Assembly: GCF_018736045.1 (NCBI RefSeq)
Contig: NZ_CP076132.1
Span: 238,001 to 302,000, forward strand
DNA length: 64,000 nucleotides
Direction of reading: 5' to 3'
Source: Flammeovirga yaeyamensis
GTDB lineage: Bacteria > Bacteroidota > Bacteroidia > Cytophagales > Flammeovirgaceae
Under the pieces are notes generated by a model. That model did no database searches. It was not told where the DNA came from and saw only the letters and a program-made list of their open reading frames with translations. Below, piece by piece: positions 36,091 to 43,963 of this stretch. The translations under genes were made by a program, and so were the position numbers. The stretch's first letter is position 1. Every line of letters begins with the position of its first letter.

Positions 36091-36126
36091 AAAGTCCAAT
36101 TGAATTTAGAAGTTCAATTGGACTTT
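36091..36126. terminator. Bidirectional terminator between convergent genes
   Basis: AAAGTCCAATTGAA (36091-36104) pairs perfectly with TTCAATTGGACTTT (36113-36126); A and T runs lie on both sides. Confidence 0.92.
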
Positions 36127-36131
36127 ATTAT

Positions 36132-36674
36132 TTATCCTCTATTTCTATAATAGGTATCCTGAGTAATTTGACCTAATAGAAGCTTTGATTCAACATGATC
36201 CCACATCATATATTTAGGTAAAGTTCCAAATAAAGGAACACCGCCACCTACTAAAATGGGCATTGTAGAAATAATCATTTCATCAATTAAGTCTTCTTTT
36301 AGGAAACTTTGTATCGTAGAACCACCATCAATGTATAGTTTATGGAAACCTTCAGAGTTTAAGTCGGCGACTAATTCCGAAAGTTCTCCATTTACAATAA
36401 TAGCTTTATCTTGGAACTCTTCTGGAATTTCTTGTAGTGTATTCGATAATACAAATACAGGTTTAGGGTAAGGCCACTCACCACCAAAGTTACAAACCGT
36501 AGTAAAGGTATTTCTACCCATCACTAGAGCGTCAATTCTCTCCATGAGATCCATAAAACCAACATCTTCTTGGTCTGGATTGGGAACACAATTCAAGAAA
36601 TCCAATTCTCCGTTTGGCCCAGAAATAAACCCATCCAAACTCTTAGCGATAAATACAATATTTCTATTTTCCAT
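36132..36674 (-). CDS. Dihydrofolate reductase-like (RibD C-terminal family) protein
   Basis: This 180-residue cytosolic oxidoreductase of the YyaP/YwjB type has NADP-binding-fold marks: IAKSLDGFISGPNG, the loop DALVMGRNTFTTV, YIDGGSTIQSFLKEDLIDEMIIS and the PILVGGGVPLFG end. Members resemble DHFR and the reductase part of RibD but usually have unproven substrates. It lies downstream of the nfu gene on the same strand but behind that gene's terminator, so it may be separate. Confidence 0.88.
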   Translation of the reverse strand: MENRNIVFIAKSLDGFISGPNGELDFLNCVPNPDQEDVGFMDLMERIDALVMGRNTFTTVCNFGGEWPYPKPVFVLSNTLQEIPEEFQDKAIIVNGELSELVADLNSEGFHKLYIDGGSTIQSFLKEDLIDEMIISTMPILVGGGVPLFGTLPKYMMWDHVESKLLLGQITQDTYYRNRG

Positions 36675-36692
36675 TGATTTGTTTTTAAAGAA

Positions 36693-36729
36693 AAATGCGA
36701 TACCCTAATTTAATTAGAATATCGCATTT
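36693..36729 (-). terminator. Terminator after the nfu gene
   Basis: On the minus strand AAATGCGATA and TATCGCATTT (plus 36720-36729 and 36693-36702) form a 10-bp perfect stem with a 17-nt loop, followed by TTTTTC. Confidence 0.85.
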
Positions 36730-36761
36730 AAATAATGATCTATGTGATCAGTTATATTTTA

Positions 36762-37358
36762 TTATACACCTTCTGCAACTACTTCTGTTACTTGAGGGAC
36801 CATTTTCTTTAATAAGTTCTCGATACTCATCTTTAAAGTAAATGTTGATGATGGACATCCAGAACAAGCACCTTGAAGTAATACCTTCACAACGCCAGTT
36901 TCTTCATCGAAAGAGTGGAATTTGATAGCACCACCGTCAGTTTCTACTGCAGGAGCGATGTACTCATCAAGAACACCCTTGATTTTTTTCACTGCTTCAG
37001 AATCTGCTGTTTCTACAATAGTTTCTGAAACATCTTCGAAAATTGGCTTCTCCGCTTCAAAATACTGAGTTAAGAACTCTTTGAATTTAGGAATGATCTC
37101 CATCCAATCTGTCGAACCTTCTTTTTTAGTGATTGTAATGAAATTACTCATATAGAAAACTCTTTCTACTTCTTCAAAACCAAATAACTCTTTGGCCAAT
37201 GGAGAAACAGATGCTTCTTCTATACTTGGAAAATCATAGCTTTCACCACCTTGTAACAACATAAAGCTCAACATGAACTTCATCGAGTTAGGGTTAGGGT
37301 TCGCTTCTGTATATATAGTTATATTTTGATGAGATCTATTTGTTGTTGAATTTTCCAT
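36762..37358 (-). CDS. Nfu-type iron-sulfur cluster carrier
   Basis: This 198-residue protein has an N-terminal Nfu_N domain (about 12-100, beginning with ITIYTEANPNPNSMKFML) and a C-terminal NifU-like domain (about 120-195). The Cys-x-x-Cys cluster site (Cys165, Cys168) lies in LQGACSGCPSSTFTLK. Nfu proteins carry [4Fe-4S] clusters to client enzymes in the cytosol. lipA, a known Nfu client, diverges only 285 bp away. In E. coli and human mitochondria, Nfu helps restore the auxiliary cluster that LipA consumes, so the adjacency makes sense functionally. Confidence 0.93.
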   Translation of the reverse strand: MENSTTNRSHQNITIYTEANPNPNSMKFMLSFMLLQGGESYDFPSIEEASVSPLAKELFGFEEVERVFYMSNFITITKKEGSTDWMEIIPKFKEFLTQYFEAEKPIFEDVSETIVETADSEAVKKIKGVLDEYIAPAVETDGGAIKFHSFDEETGVVKVLLQGACSGCPSSTFTLKMSIENLLKKMVPQVTEVVAEGV

Positions 37359-37591
37359 TTTTATATGAATTTTATATTCGCAATCACAATATTTGGCAAA
37401 ACAAACATATAGATGTTTTTAATCAAAAGAATTTGATAAATCAAACAGACTTTCTTTTAAAAATTAACACATAAATAGGGTGAATGTTATTATTAACATC
37501 TACAGATGAGTTGTTTGTCTAATAGATAACTAATATCACTATAAAAATGTTGCTTTTTGATATAGGATTTCATTATTGGAAAACAACTTTG

Positions 37592-37599
37592 TACTTTTG
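37592..37599 (+). promoter_or_regulatory. Bacteroidetes -7 element TACTTTTG upstream of lipA
   Basis: An exact TAnnTTTG match lies 45 bp before the lipA start codon. The nearest TTG (37576-37578) is too close for a standard -33 element. Confidence 0.5.
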
Positions 37600-37643
37600 T
37601 GGTTGTGTCGATACAAATGGACACACAGAAAACGAAAAATTAA

Positions 37644-38537
37644 ATGATAGAACTACCAGTAATCTCTTCGGAGAAGAAAGATAAACCTAAACGTAGACCA
37701 GATTGGTTACGTGTAAAGTTGCCAATTGGGAAGGAGTACGCTAATGTTCGTAAATTGGTAGACAAACATAAGTTGAATACTATTTGCCAAAGCGGTAACT
37801 GTCCTAACATGGGCGAATGCTGGGGTGAAGGTACAGCAACATTTATGATTCTTGGTAACATTTGTACACGTGGATGTTCTTTCTGTGCAGTTGCAACAGG
37901 CCGTCCAACAGAGTACGATGCTGAGGAGCCAAAACGTGTAGCGGACGCTATCCACAAAATGGAAGTAAAGCATGCGGTAATTACTTCGGTAAACCGTGAT
38001 GAGCTTAAAGATAGAGGTGCAGAAATTTGGTATCAAACAGTGGTAGAAACAAAGAAACTTTGTCCAGAAACAACCATTGAAACCCTTATTCCTGACACAA
38101 GAAAAAATTGGGATGCTTTATACAGAATGATCGAGGGTGGTCAGGAAGTAATTTCACACAATATGGAAACAGTGAAAGAACTTTACAGAGCCGTTCGTCC
38201 TCAAGCGAAATACGATCGTTCATTAGAGCATATCAAAAGAATTGTAGATGAAGGTCGTCGTTCTAAAACAGGTATCATGCTTGGTTTAGGAGAAACAGAC
38301 GAGCAAATCTTCAGAGCTATGGATGATTTAGCAGAGGTTGGTTTACACGTACTTACTTTAGGTCAGTACTTACAGCCTACTAAAATGCACCATGAGGTAA
38401 TTGAATACATTCACCCTGATAAATTCGACTTCTTAAGAGAGGAAGGATTAAAAAGAGGGATCAAATATGTAGAATCAGGTCCATTGGTTCGTTCTTCGTA
38501 CCATGCAGAACGTCACGTTAACGTTCCAATCAAATAA
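37644..38537 (+). CDS. lipA: Lipoyl synthase
   Basis: LipA is a radical-SAM enzyme that inserts two sulfur atoms into octanoyl groups on 2-oxoacid dehydrogenases and the glycine cleavage H protein. The 297 residues show the auxiliary-cluster cysteines C48-x4-C53-x5-C59 ([16 protein letters not shown]) and the radical-SAM CxxxCxxC at 74-81 (ICTRGCSFC). The conserved end RSSYHAERH provides the serine that ligates the auxiliary cluster. The start at 37644 gives [12 protein letters not shown]. It is divergent from nfu. A strong terminator ends just at the start of the next gene. Confidence 0.97.
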   Translation: MIELPVISSEKKDKPKRRPDWLRVKLPIGKEYANVRKLVDKHKLNTICQSGNCPNMGECWGEGTATFMILGNICTRGCSFCAVATGRPTEYDAEEPKRVADAIHKMEVKHAVITSVNRDELKDRGAEIWYQTVVETKKLCPETTIETLIPDTRKNWDALYRMIEGGQEVISHNMETVKELYRAVRPQAKYDRSLEHIKRIVDEGRRSKTGIMLGLGETDEQIFRAMDDLAEVGLHVLTLGQYLQPTKMHHEVIEYIHPDKFDFLREEGLKRGIKYVESGPLVRSSYHAERHVNVPIK

Positions 38538-38561
38538 TTTGATTCATAATTAAACATTTCG

Positions 38562-38608
38562 AATAGTGGCTTTGTTAATATTCAACTTTAATAAAGCCAC
38601 TATTTTTT
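38562..38608 (+). terminator. Terminator of lipA that abuts the next start codon
   Basis: AATAGTGGCTTT (38562-38573) pairs with AAAGCCACTATT (38593-38604), followed by T's; the ATG of the next gene lies directly after the T run (38609). Downstream expression therefore needs read-through or a promoter hidden within or after the hairpin. Confidence 0.88.
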
Positions 38609-38845
38609 ATGACTATGCAAAAGATAACCAAAAGCCAATTAGCACTCAGAAACGGACAAGACAAAGAAGAAATTTGGGTCGCTTTCGAGGGTAAAGTATA
38701 CGATATGTCCAATTCTAGACTTTGGAGAGATGGGAAACATTATCAACATTGGGCAGGGCAAGACTTAACGCCTGAGATGAAAGATGCACCTCATACTGCT
38801 TTCGTATTCGATAAATTTGATCCAATTGGAGAATTGGAAGACTAA
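38609..38845 (+). CDS. Cytochrome b5-like heme/steroid-binding domain protein
   Basis: This 78-residue protein resembles the predicted heme/steroid-binding family of the cytochrome b5 fold (ITKSQLALRNGQDKEEIWVAFEGKVYDMS...WRDGKHYQHWAGQDLTPEMKDAPH). The His residues in KHYQHWAGQD and DAPH are candidates for heme ligands. Two in-frame ATGs exist (38609 and 38615). The second would clear the terminator T run more comfortably. The EamA gene starts 3 bp after the stop codon, so the two are co-transcribed. The electron partner is unknown. Confidence 0.82.
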   Translation: MTMQKITKSQLALRNGQDKEEIWVAFEGKVYDMSNSRLWRDGKHYQHWAGQDLTPEMKDAPHTAFVFDKFDPIGELED

Positions 38846-38848
38846 TTA

Positions 38849-39754
38849 ATGGCAAAGCTATCTAAACTTCAGGCACACTTATTTTTGGTAGGTGCTTCTA
38901 TCATATATGGATGTAATTTTGTGGTCTCCAAGTTGGCGATGCCTGATTACATTACTCCCTTCGCTTTTATCTTCTTAAGAATTTTAGGAGGTGCGATACT
39001 ATTCACCTTATTACACGCTTTTACAGTTAAAGAAAAAGTAACTGATAAAAGAGACTTCCTAAGGTTATTGTTGGCGGCATTGTTTGGTGCCAGTTTTAAT
39101 CAGTTGATCTTTTACGAAGGATTAGCACAAACAAGTGCTATCAACGCTTCTGTGATTGTAGTATCCTCTCCGATAATAGTTTTAACCTTATCATCCATTT
39201 TCTTAAAAGAAAAAGTCACTCCTTTAAAAATTATTGGCATCTCACTTGGCTTTATTGGAGCAGTATTGATGATAGGATTGAATGGAATAGCTTTTCACTC
39301 AGGATCTGTCCAAGGAGATATTATGGTGCTCATTAATGCCTCTTTGTATAGCGTGTATCTCATTATCTCAAAACCACTTCTAGCAAAGTATCATCCGTTC
39401 ACCGTAACAAAGTGGACTTTCGTGTTTGCCGTTCCATTTGTGACTGCAATGTCTTGGAATGATATTACGACTATGAATTGGGAAGGTATTCCATTACCTA
39501 TTTGGGGAGCGATAAGTTATGCAATTGTATTTACCAGTTTCTTGGCGTATTTGTTTTATGCGATAGCGATGAAAGTGGTCAATGCCAGTACAGCAAGTTT
39601 TTATATCTACTTCCAGCCCATGGTGGCCACAGTAGTGGCGATCCTAGTATTTGATGAAACCATCAAAACGGTACAAGTTATCGCTGCCGCTTTGATATTT
39701 TCGGGAGTTTATTTAATTAGCATCAAGAAGAAACCTAAAGAAAAGATGAATTAA
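38849..39754 (+). CDS. EamA family (DMT) transporter, copy 1
   Basis: This 301-residue inner-membrane protein has ten hydrophobic helices arranged as two EamA repeats of five, the usual drug/metabolite transporter layout. The substrate is unknown; family members export amino acids, nucleotide sugars and other metabolites. It shares strong similarity with the next gene, beginning MAKLSKLQAHLFLVGASIIYG against MAKSITKVQAHLFLVGASFAYG. It starts 3 bp after the cytochrome b5-like gene. Confidence 0.9.
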   Translation: MAKLSKLQAHLFLVGASIIYGCNFVVSKLAMPDYITPFAFIFLRILGGAILFTLLHAFTVKEKVTDKRDFLRLLLAALFGASFNQLIFYEGLAQTSAINASVIVVSSPIIVLTLSSIFLKEKVTPLKIIGISLGFIGAVLMIGLNGIAFHSGSVQGDIMVLINASLYSVYLIISKPLLAKYHPFTVTKWTFVFAVPFVTAMSWNDITTMNWEGIPLPIWGAISYAIVFTSFLAYLFYAIAMKVVNASTASFYIYFQPMVATVVAILVFDETIKTVQVIAAALIFSGVYLISIKKKPKEKMN

Positions 39755-39824
39755 CAAGCTTCATCAGATAATCTGAAACGATGAGGAGTTCATTTATTTG
39801 TTGATCTATCTATCCTATCAAACA

Positions 39825-40727
39825 ATGGCAAAAAGTATAACCAAAGTTCAAGCTCACTTATTTTTAGTAGGCGCATCATTCGCTTATGGAGCCAATTATA
39901 ATGTGGCTAAAATTGTTATGCCCGACTATGTGCAGCCCAAAGGGTTTATCTTAATGAGGGTGATTTTTGCTGCTGTTTTGTTTACGGTGATCCATAGAAT
40001 TTTTATCAAAGAAAAAATTGAGAGTACACAAGATTATCGAAAGTTAGCTTTTGCCGCTTTCTTTGGTGCTTGTTTAAACATGATCACCTTCTTTGAAGGA
40101 CTATCATTAACATCTCCAATTAATGCCTCTGTGATTATGGTTTCCTCACCTATTTTGGTATTGATCATGTCGGCGATCATACTTAAAGAAAAAGTGACAG
40201 CTAAAAAAGTGGTAGGTATTGTGCTTGGTTTAGCCGGAGCTTTGATATTGGTAGGAATGAATGGATTTGATTTTTCAAGCGGTACCGCACAAGGCGATAT
40301 TTTGGTAATAGTTAACGCTTGTTCCTACGGCTACTATTTGATATTAATTAAGCCATTAGCCACGAAATATCATCCTTTTACTATTTTAAAGTGGGTATTT
40401 ATCTTTGGAGTCCCAATGGTTTTCCCATTTGGAATTATGGATTTAGTAGAAGCACAATGGCATACCTTCACTCTAGAAGTAATAGGGGCAATTGCTTTTG
40501 TTCTAATTGGAGCAACTTGTATTACTTATCTATTTAATGCGATAAGTCTACAGGTACTGAATGCAAGTACCACAAGTTTTTATATCTATTTCCAGCCTTT
40601 AATTGCAGGAGCAATAGCTGTTTTTCTATTTGGAGAACAACCCCGTTGGGAACAACTCTATGCCACGATATTGATTTTTACAGGTGTAGCATTAGTTTCT
40701 AACTGGAAAACGAAGAGCAGTAACTGA
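39825..40727 (+). CDS. EamA family (DMT) transporter, copy 2
   Basis: The start is the ATG at 39825, because it restores the conserved N-terminus shared with copy 1; the frame stays open upstream to 39798. The 300-residue protein has two EamA repeats, with the identical phrase STxSFYIYFQPxxA in the last third. The gene pair arose by tandem duplication and has since diverged, as the middle regions differ. Seventy bp separate the two genes, so co-transcription is likely. Confidence 0.9.
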   Translation: MAKSITKVQAHLFLVGASFAYGANYNVAKIVMPDYVQPKGFILMRVIFAAVLFTVIHRIFIKEKIESTQDYRKLAFAAFFGACLNMITFFEGLSLTSPINASVIMVSSPILVLIMSAIILKEKVTAKKVVGIVLGLAGALILVGMNGFDFSSGTAQGDILVIVNACSYGYYLILIKPLATKYHPFTILKWVFIFGVPMVFPFGIMDLVEAQWHTFTLEVIGAIAFVLIGATCITYLFNAISLQVLNASTTSFYIYFQPLIAGAIAVFLFGEQPRWEQLYATILIFTGVALVSNWKTKSSN

Positions 40728-40729
40728 TA

Positions 40730-41392
40730 TTAATTCACATCAATTTTACCGTCCCTTACTTTTAAAATTCTATCCGCTTTTTGTGCTAATTGAGGATCGT
40801 GAGTTACAATGACCAATGTGGTATGATGATTCTTATTTAACTCAAAAAGTAAGTTCTCTACATGCAAACTAGTTTCCTCATCGAGGTTACCGGTGGGTTC
40901 ATCAGCAAAAAGAATCTTAGGAGTAGTAACAAAGGCTCTAGCAAGTGCCACCCTTTGTTGTTCTCCACCAGAAAGCTGATTAGGATAATGATGTTCACGA
41001 CCGTCTAACCCCACTTCTTTCAGCATCTCTTTTGCTTTTGATTTGGCATCAGATTGTCCTTGAAGCTCCAAAGGTGTCATCACATTCTCAAGAGCCGTAA
41101 GCGAAGGTAAAAGTTGAAAATTCTGGAAAATAAATCCAATTTTCTGATTTCTGATATCCGCTTTATCATTTTCACTTAAAGTAGTAATGTCAATATCATC
41201 AATAATTACTTTACCTGAGGTAGGATTATCCAATCCGGCTGTTAAGCCAAGTAAAGTGGTTTTACCAGATCCAGAAGTACCTACAATAGCCACAGATTCC
41301 CCTTTTTTAACCTCAAAAGAAATGTCTTTGATGATCTCAAGGGTATCGTTTCCTTTTCCGAATGACTTGATTAAGTTTTCTACCTTAAGCAT
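40730..41392 (-). CDS. ABC transporter ATP-binding protein (LolD/MacB type)
   Basis: This 220-residue ATPase has Walker A GTSGSGKTTLLGL, Q-loop region GFIFQNFQLLPSLTALENVMTP, signature LSGGEQQRVALARA and Walker B ILFADEPTGNLDEE, followed by the H-loop His in IVTHD. The close match to the LolD/MacB/FtsE branch suggests lipoprotein release or envelope export with a membrane subunit of the MacB type. No permease is adjacent. Upstream in the operon are a DUF4465-like lipoprotein (gap 3 bp) and a PD-(D/E)XK protein (1-bp overlap), so an envelope role is possible. Confidence 0.93.
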   Translation of the reverse strand: MLKVENLIKSFGKGNDTLEIIKDISFEVKKGESVAIVGTSGSGKTTLLGLTAGLDNPTSGKVIIDDIDITTLSENDKADIRNQKIGFIFQNFQLLPSLTALENVMTPLELQGQSDAKSKAKEMLKEVGLDGREHHYPNQLSGGEQQRVALARAFVTTPKILFADEPTGNLDEETSLHVENLLFELNKNHHTTLVIVTHDPQLAQKADRILKVRDGKIDVN

Positions 41393-41395
41393 AGA

Positions 41396-42430
41396 TTAGT
41401 TATTTATCTCGTTAATAATTTCTCCACCATCATTAAGTAAAATCAGATTGTCAATGTTAAATCGAGTAGGGTAAGTGATAACACCTGTAGAATCTACCTT
41501 AGAAGTATTAATCGTAAATTCTAATCCTTTGACCAACCCCAAAGTAATGAGTTCTTGATTTAACCAAGAATTTTGAACAGTTAATATATTACTCGATTTA
41601 CTGACCAAAGGCGATGAAATGACAGTTTCTGTGGTGGTAGTATCGTCTAGAAGACCTCGAATTTCCAAATTGTAAAAATCACCATTAGCAAAGGAAACAA
41701 TAGTTGTATCATCTTCTTCGTAGATATCAAAATCTCCTCGAGCAGTTTGAACAACCAAAGGATTATTAGCGACTTCTATAGACATAGGGCTGTATTCACC
41801 ATCAAACATCATTTTTAGCTTGCCCGATTCTGGAGTTCTTGCTATACCATAATTATTTCGTGATGCTATAAGCTGGAAAACGCCATAATTGGCATAATTA
41901 ACATTGGTAGAGTCTGTAATGTTTGAATAACCGAATTCAAGATAATCGATGGTATCTTTTGGAGATGTATTGCTAAAAGGAATATTTCCTGATGTAAACG
42001 TAGAAACCGTTCCAGCATTATCAACACCTGCCCAAAATGAATTTTCTGCCAAAGGAAGGTCCTCAAAAGAGGCGGCTCTTTCTACTACGTATAAAAGAAC
42101 TTCTGCAGAGCCTTCGTACGAGTTATTAGCGGCTTCGAAGCGTGCTTTCCTAAAACCTTCTGTATCGTAAGAAATAGAGTCTGACCTTAAAGTGGTAGCT
42201 ATTTGTTCATCATCAACAAGCCATTTGTAAGAGCTGCTTTCGCCTCCTTTCACTCTAGCTTCATATACAAACTTTTGATCTTTGAGTACAATCGATCGAG
42301 CAGTAGTAGGATTTACTCTAGGTGAAATTATAGCTACCTCAAGTCTTGGGTCCTTTATTTCTTCTACTCCACACGAGAAAAAAACAAAAGGTACAATAAG
42401 GAGGTTGATGTATATGGAAATTTTTTTCAT
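41396..42430 (-). CDS. DUF4465-like lipoprotein
   Basis: This 344-residue lipoprotein has a lipobox ending in Cys20 (VPFVFFSC). After an N-terminal Ig/PKD-like part (VAIISPRVNPTTARSIVLKDQ...), residues about 130-340 resemble DUF4465: ASFEDLPLAENSFWAGVD, then FGYSNITDSTNVNYANYGVFQLIA, and a final FNIDNLIL. The family contains secreted or surface proteins of unknown function, some with beta-sandwich, carbohydrate-associated character. The gene's first base overlaps the stop codon of the upstream gene (TAATG), and the ABC ATPase follows after 3 bp, so all three are translated together. Confidence 0.72.
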   Translation of the reverse strand: MKKISIYINLLIVPFVFFSCGVEEIKDPRLEVAIISPRVNPTTARSIVLKDQKFVYEARVKGGESSSYKWLVDDEQIATTLRSDSISYDTEGFRKARFEAANNSYEGSAEVLLYVVERAASFEDLPLAENSFWAGVDNAGTVSTFTSGNIPFSNTSPKDTIDYLEFGYSNITDSTNVNYANYGVFQLIASRNNYGIARTPESGKLKMMFDGEYSPMSIEVANNPLVVQTARGDFDIYEEDDTTIVSFANGDFYNLEIRGLLDDTTTTETVISSPLVSKSSNILTVQNSWLNQELITLGLVKGLEFTINTSKVDSTGVITYPTRFNIDNLILLNDGGEIINEINN

Positions 42431-42888
42431 TATTGATCTTTCTTGATATATGATGGAAGCGGAATTTCTTTAAGAAATTCATAACTCCCTTTTTCAAAGT
42501 TAATAGAACAAAAGAAATGTTGTAAACCATTGGTGATACAAATGTAAGGGGCTTTGATTTTACTATTGTATTGTGCCACTTGCTGAAAAGTATCGTTACT
42601 TAATTTTACAGTTGGAGCTTTGCATTCTACTAGTAAAAATGGAGCACCGCCTCTTTCATAAAAAAGTATATCCGAACGCTTTATTCTTTTGTTTACCGTC
42701 AATCCAGCTTCTATTCCTACCAGGTTTTTCGAAAATCCCATGGAAAGCAGCATTTGTAAAAACTGTTGTCTTACCCATTCTTCAGGAGTAAGTAGAAGCA
42801 TTTTCTTTCTGATAGGGTCAAAAATAAAGGTTTTTCCGTTTTTTTCTTCCGTTCTAACTTCCGAAAGTGGTAAATTTAATTTTTGCAT
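42430..42888 (-). CDS. Stand-alone HsdR N-terminal-like (PD-(D/E)XK) protein
   Basis: From ATG 42888 the protein has 152 residues and matches the type I restriction enzyme R subunit N-terminal domain (HSDR_N_2). The nuclease-fold motif is visible as Asp73 (KRSDILFYERG), Glu88 and Lys90 (FLLVECKAP). No hsdM, hsdS or helicase part is present, so it is not a restriction system. Such single-domain forms are common in Bacteroidota, but their function is unknown. It is translated in a coupled operon with a lipoprotein and an ABC ATPase. A TTG three codons upstream is a weaker start. Confidence 0.82.
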   Translation of the reverse strand: MQKLNLPLSEVRTEEKNGKTFIFDPIRKKMLLLTPEEWVRQQFLQMLLSMGFSKNLVGIEAGLTVNKRIKRSDILFYERGGAPFLLVECKAPTVKLSNDTFQQVAQYNSKIKAPYICITNGLQHFFCSINFEKGSYEFLKEIPLPSYIKKDQ

Positions 42889-43056
42889 GTAGTGCAAGGA
42901 TCATTTTTTATAAAGATCAGATGATTTTGTATTGAAAATCAAAAGACACCGAACTTCATTGAATCACCAAAAGTAATTTTTAACGAACTTAGGTGATCTT
43001 GTAAATTTAGAAAGAAATTGATGATAAATTAGAAATCTAAGCCATAAAGAAATTTT

Positions 43057-43587
43057 TTGAGTGAACATTCTACATATCGCCCTGAAGACCAATTCGACGA
43101 TTCGAATATGCAGTCTCAAGTGAAGCCATCTCATTATTATTATTCGTATAGCTATTTATACAAATGGATTAATATTAAAGAAAATGAGGATAAAGTCTTT
43201 CATCTTGGAGAGGATCATTTTATAAAAATGACCACCATATTTTTCGAGCTCAATTTATCATCGACAAGAAGAAAATTCGAAAGAAGATATATTCAAAAAT
43301 TATCCATAACAAGAAAGAAATTAATAATTCCTTTGCTCACAGGAGGTATTTTAGGACCAATTATTTTTCTAGCTTCTTTATCAGGAGTAGTCAATGCCTT
43401 TACCGGATTCTCCATTTTTTTGGCTTGTGCATTTCTTTTTTATTATGGATTTACGGGAAATTATCAAATTGAAGTTTCTCAGAAGAATGGAGTGCAAAAT
43501 CAGTTTTTTGTGGATGCGAATGGTCCTGATTTACAGAAATTTATTAATCGATGTCAGGTAGATATCCTCCAAAGGAATCGATTTTGA
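43057..43587 (+). CDS. Hypothetical protein with two membrane helices
   Basis: The frame runs from a TTG at 43057 (first candidate start after a stop at 43045) or from ATG 43108. An N-terminal hydrophilic region with many Tyr (SHYYYSYSYLYKW) is followed by two adjacent hydrophobic helices (about residues 95-137, with IPLLTGGILGPIIFLASLSGVV and TGFSIFLACAFLFYYGF). A short C-terminal domain closes it (QIEVSQKNGVQNQFFVDANG). It may be a small bitopic or hairpin membrane protein. I do not recognise a family. The start is uncertain. Confidence 0.6.
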   Translation: MSEHSTYRPEDQFDDSNMQSQVKPSHYYYSYSYLYKWINIKENEDKVFHLGEDHFIKMTTIFFELNLSSTRRKFERRYIQKLSITRKKLIIPLLTGGILGPIIFLASLSGVVNAFTGFSIFLACAFLFYYGFTGNYQIEVSQKNGVQNQFFVDANGPDLQKFINRCQVDILQRNRF

Positions 43588-43630
43588 TTAACTTTATTTA
43601 CAATTATTTGATGATTATTTTTGATTTTTG

Positions 43631-43662
43631 TTTGGTAGATAAGATTTTTTGATCTACTTTTG
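43631..43662 (+). promoter_or_regulatory. Near-perfect Bacteroidetes promoter for the tRNA-Gln genes
   Basis: TTTG (43631-43634) and TACTTTTG (43655-43662) are separated by 20 bp and match both consensus elements exactly. Transcription would start near 43669, about 25 bp before the first tRNA. This is the clearest promoter in the window. Confidence 0.85.
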
Positions 43663-43693
43663 CATCGCATTTCGGGAAAACGCTCTCAGAAAT

Positions 43694-43766
43694 TGTCCGA
43701 TGGTGTAATTGGCAACACGTCTGATTTTGGTTCAGAAGAGTCCAGGTTCGAGACCTGGTCGGACAA
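43694..43766 (+). tRNA. tRNA-Gln (anticodon TTG), copy 1
   Basis: The acceptor arms TGTCCGA (43694-43700) and TCGGACA (43759-43765) pair. The anticodon stem TCTGA/TCAGA holds loop TTTTGGT, giving anticodon TTG (glutamine, CAA/CAG). The T arm has GGTTCGAGACC, and A43766 is the discriminator base. It is 106 bp upstream of an identical copy, and both follow one promoter. Confidence 0.97.
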
Positions 43767-43799
43767 CACTAAAAACATTTGAGACATTTTCCGGAATAT

Positions 43800-43872
43800 T
43801 GTCCGATGGTGTAATTGGCAACACGTCTGATTTTGGTTCAGAAGAGTCCAGGTTCGAGACCTGGTCGGACAA
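43800..43872 (+). tRNA. tRNA-Gln (anticodon TTG), copy 2
   Basis: This is a 73-base exact repeat of the first tRNA-Gln, with a different 33-bp spacer between them. It arose by tandem duplication. A terminator starts 4 bp after it, so the two form one transcription unit. Confidence 0.97.
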
Positions 43873-43875
43873 CAA

Positions 43876-43912
43876 AAAGCTTTACAGATTTTCGCTGTAA
43901 AGCTTTTTTTTT
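43876..43912 (+). terminator. Terminator of the tRNA-Gln unit
   Basis: AAAGCTTTACAG pairs with CTGTAAAGCTTT around ATTTTCG and is followed by a run of T's. Confidence 0.93.
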
Positions 43913-43963
43913 GCTTGCTATTTTTATATTTGTATAATAGATAGAATAAAATTTATAACTAAC

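Noticed and set aside
42430-42888. HsdR-like domain as a restriction-modification system
   Set aside because: No methyltransferase, specificity subunit or helicase part lies nearby; it is a single-domain protein.
43694-43872. Tandem tRNA-Gln as an integration (att) site
   Set aside because: There is no integrase gene and no flanking mobile region; the copies are full and share one promoter and terminator, so simple gene duplication is enough.
43709-43900. Plus-strand 63-codon frame over the two tRNA-Gln genes
   Set aside because: The frame lies almost wholly inside the two tRNA genes; its repeated amino-acid text is a by-product of the tRNA duplication.
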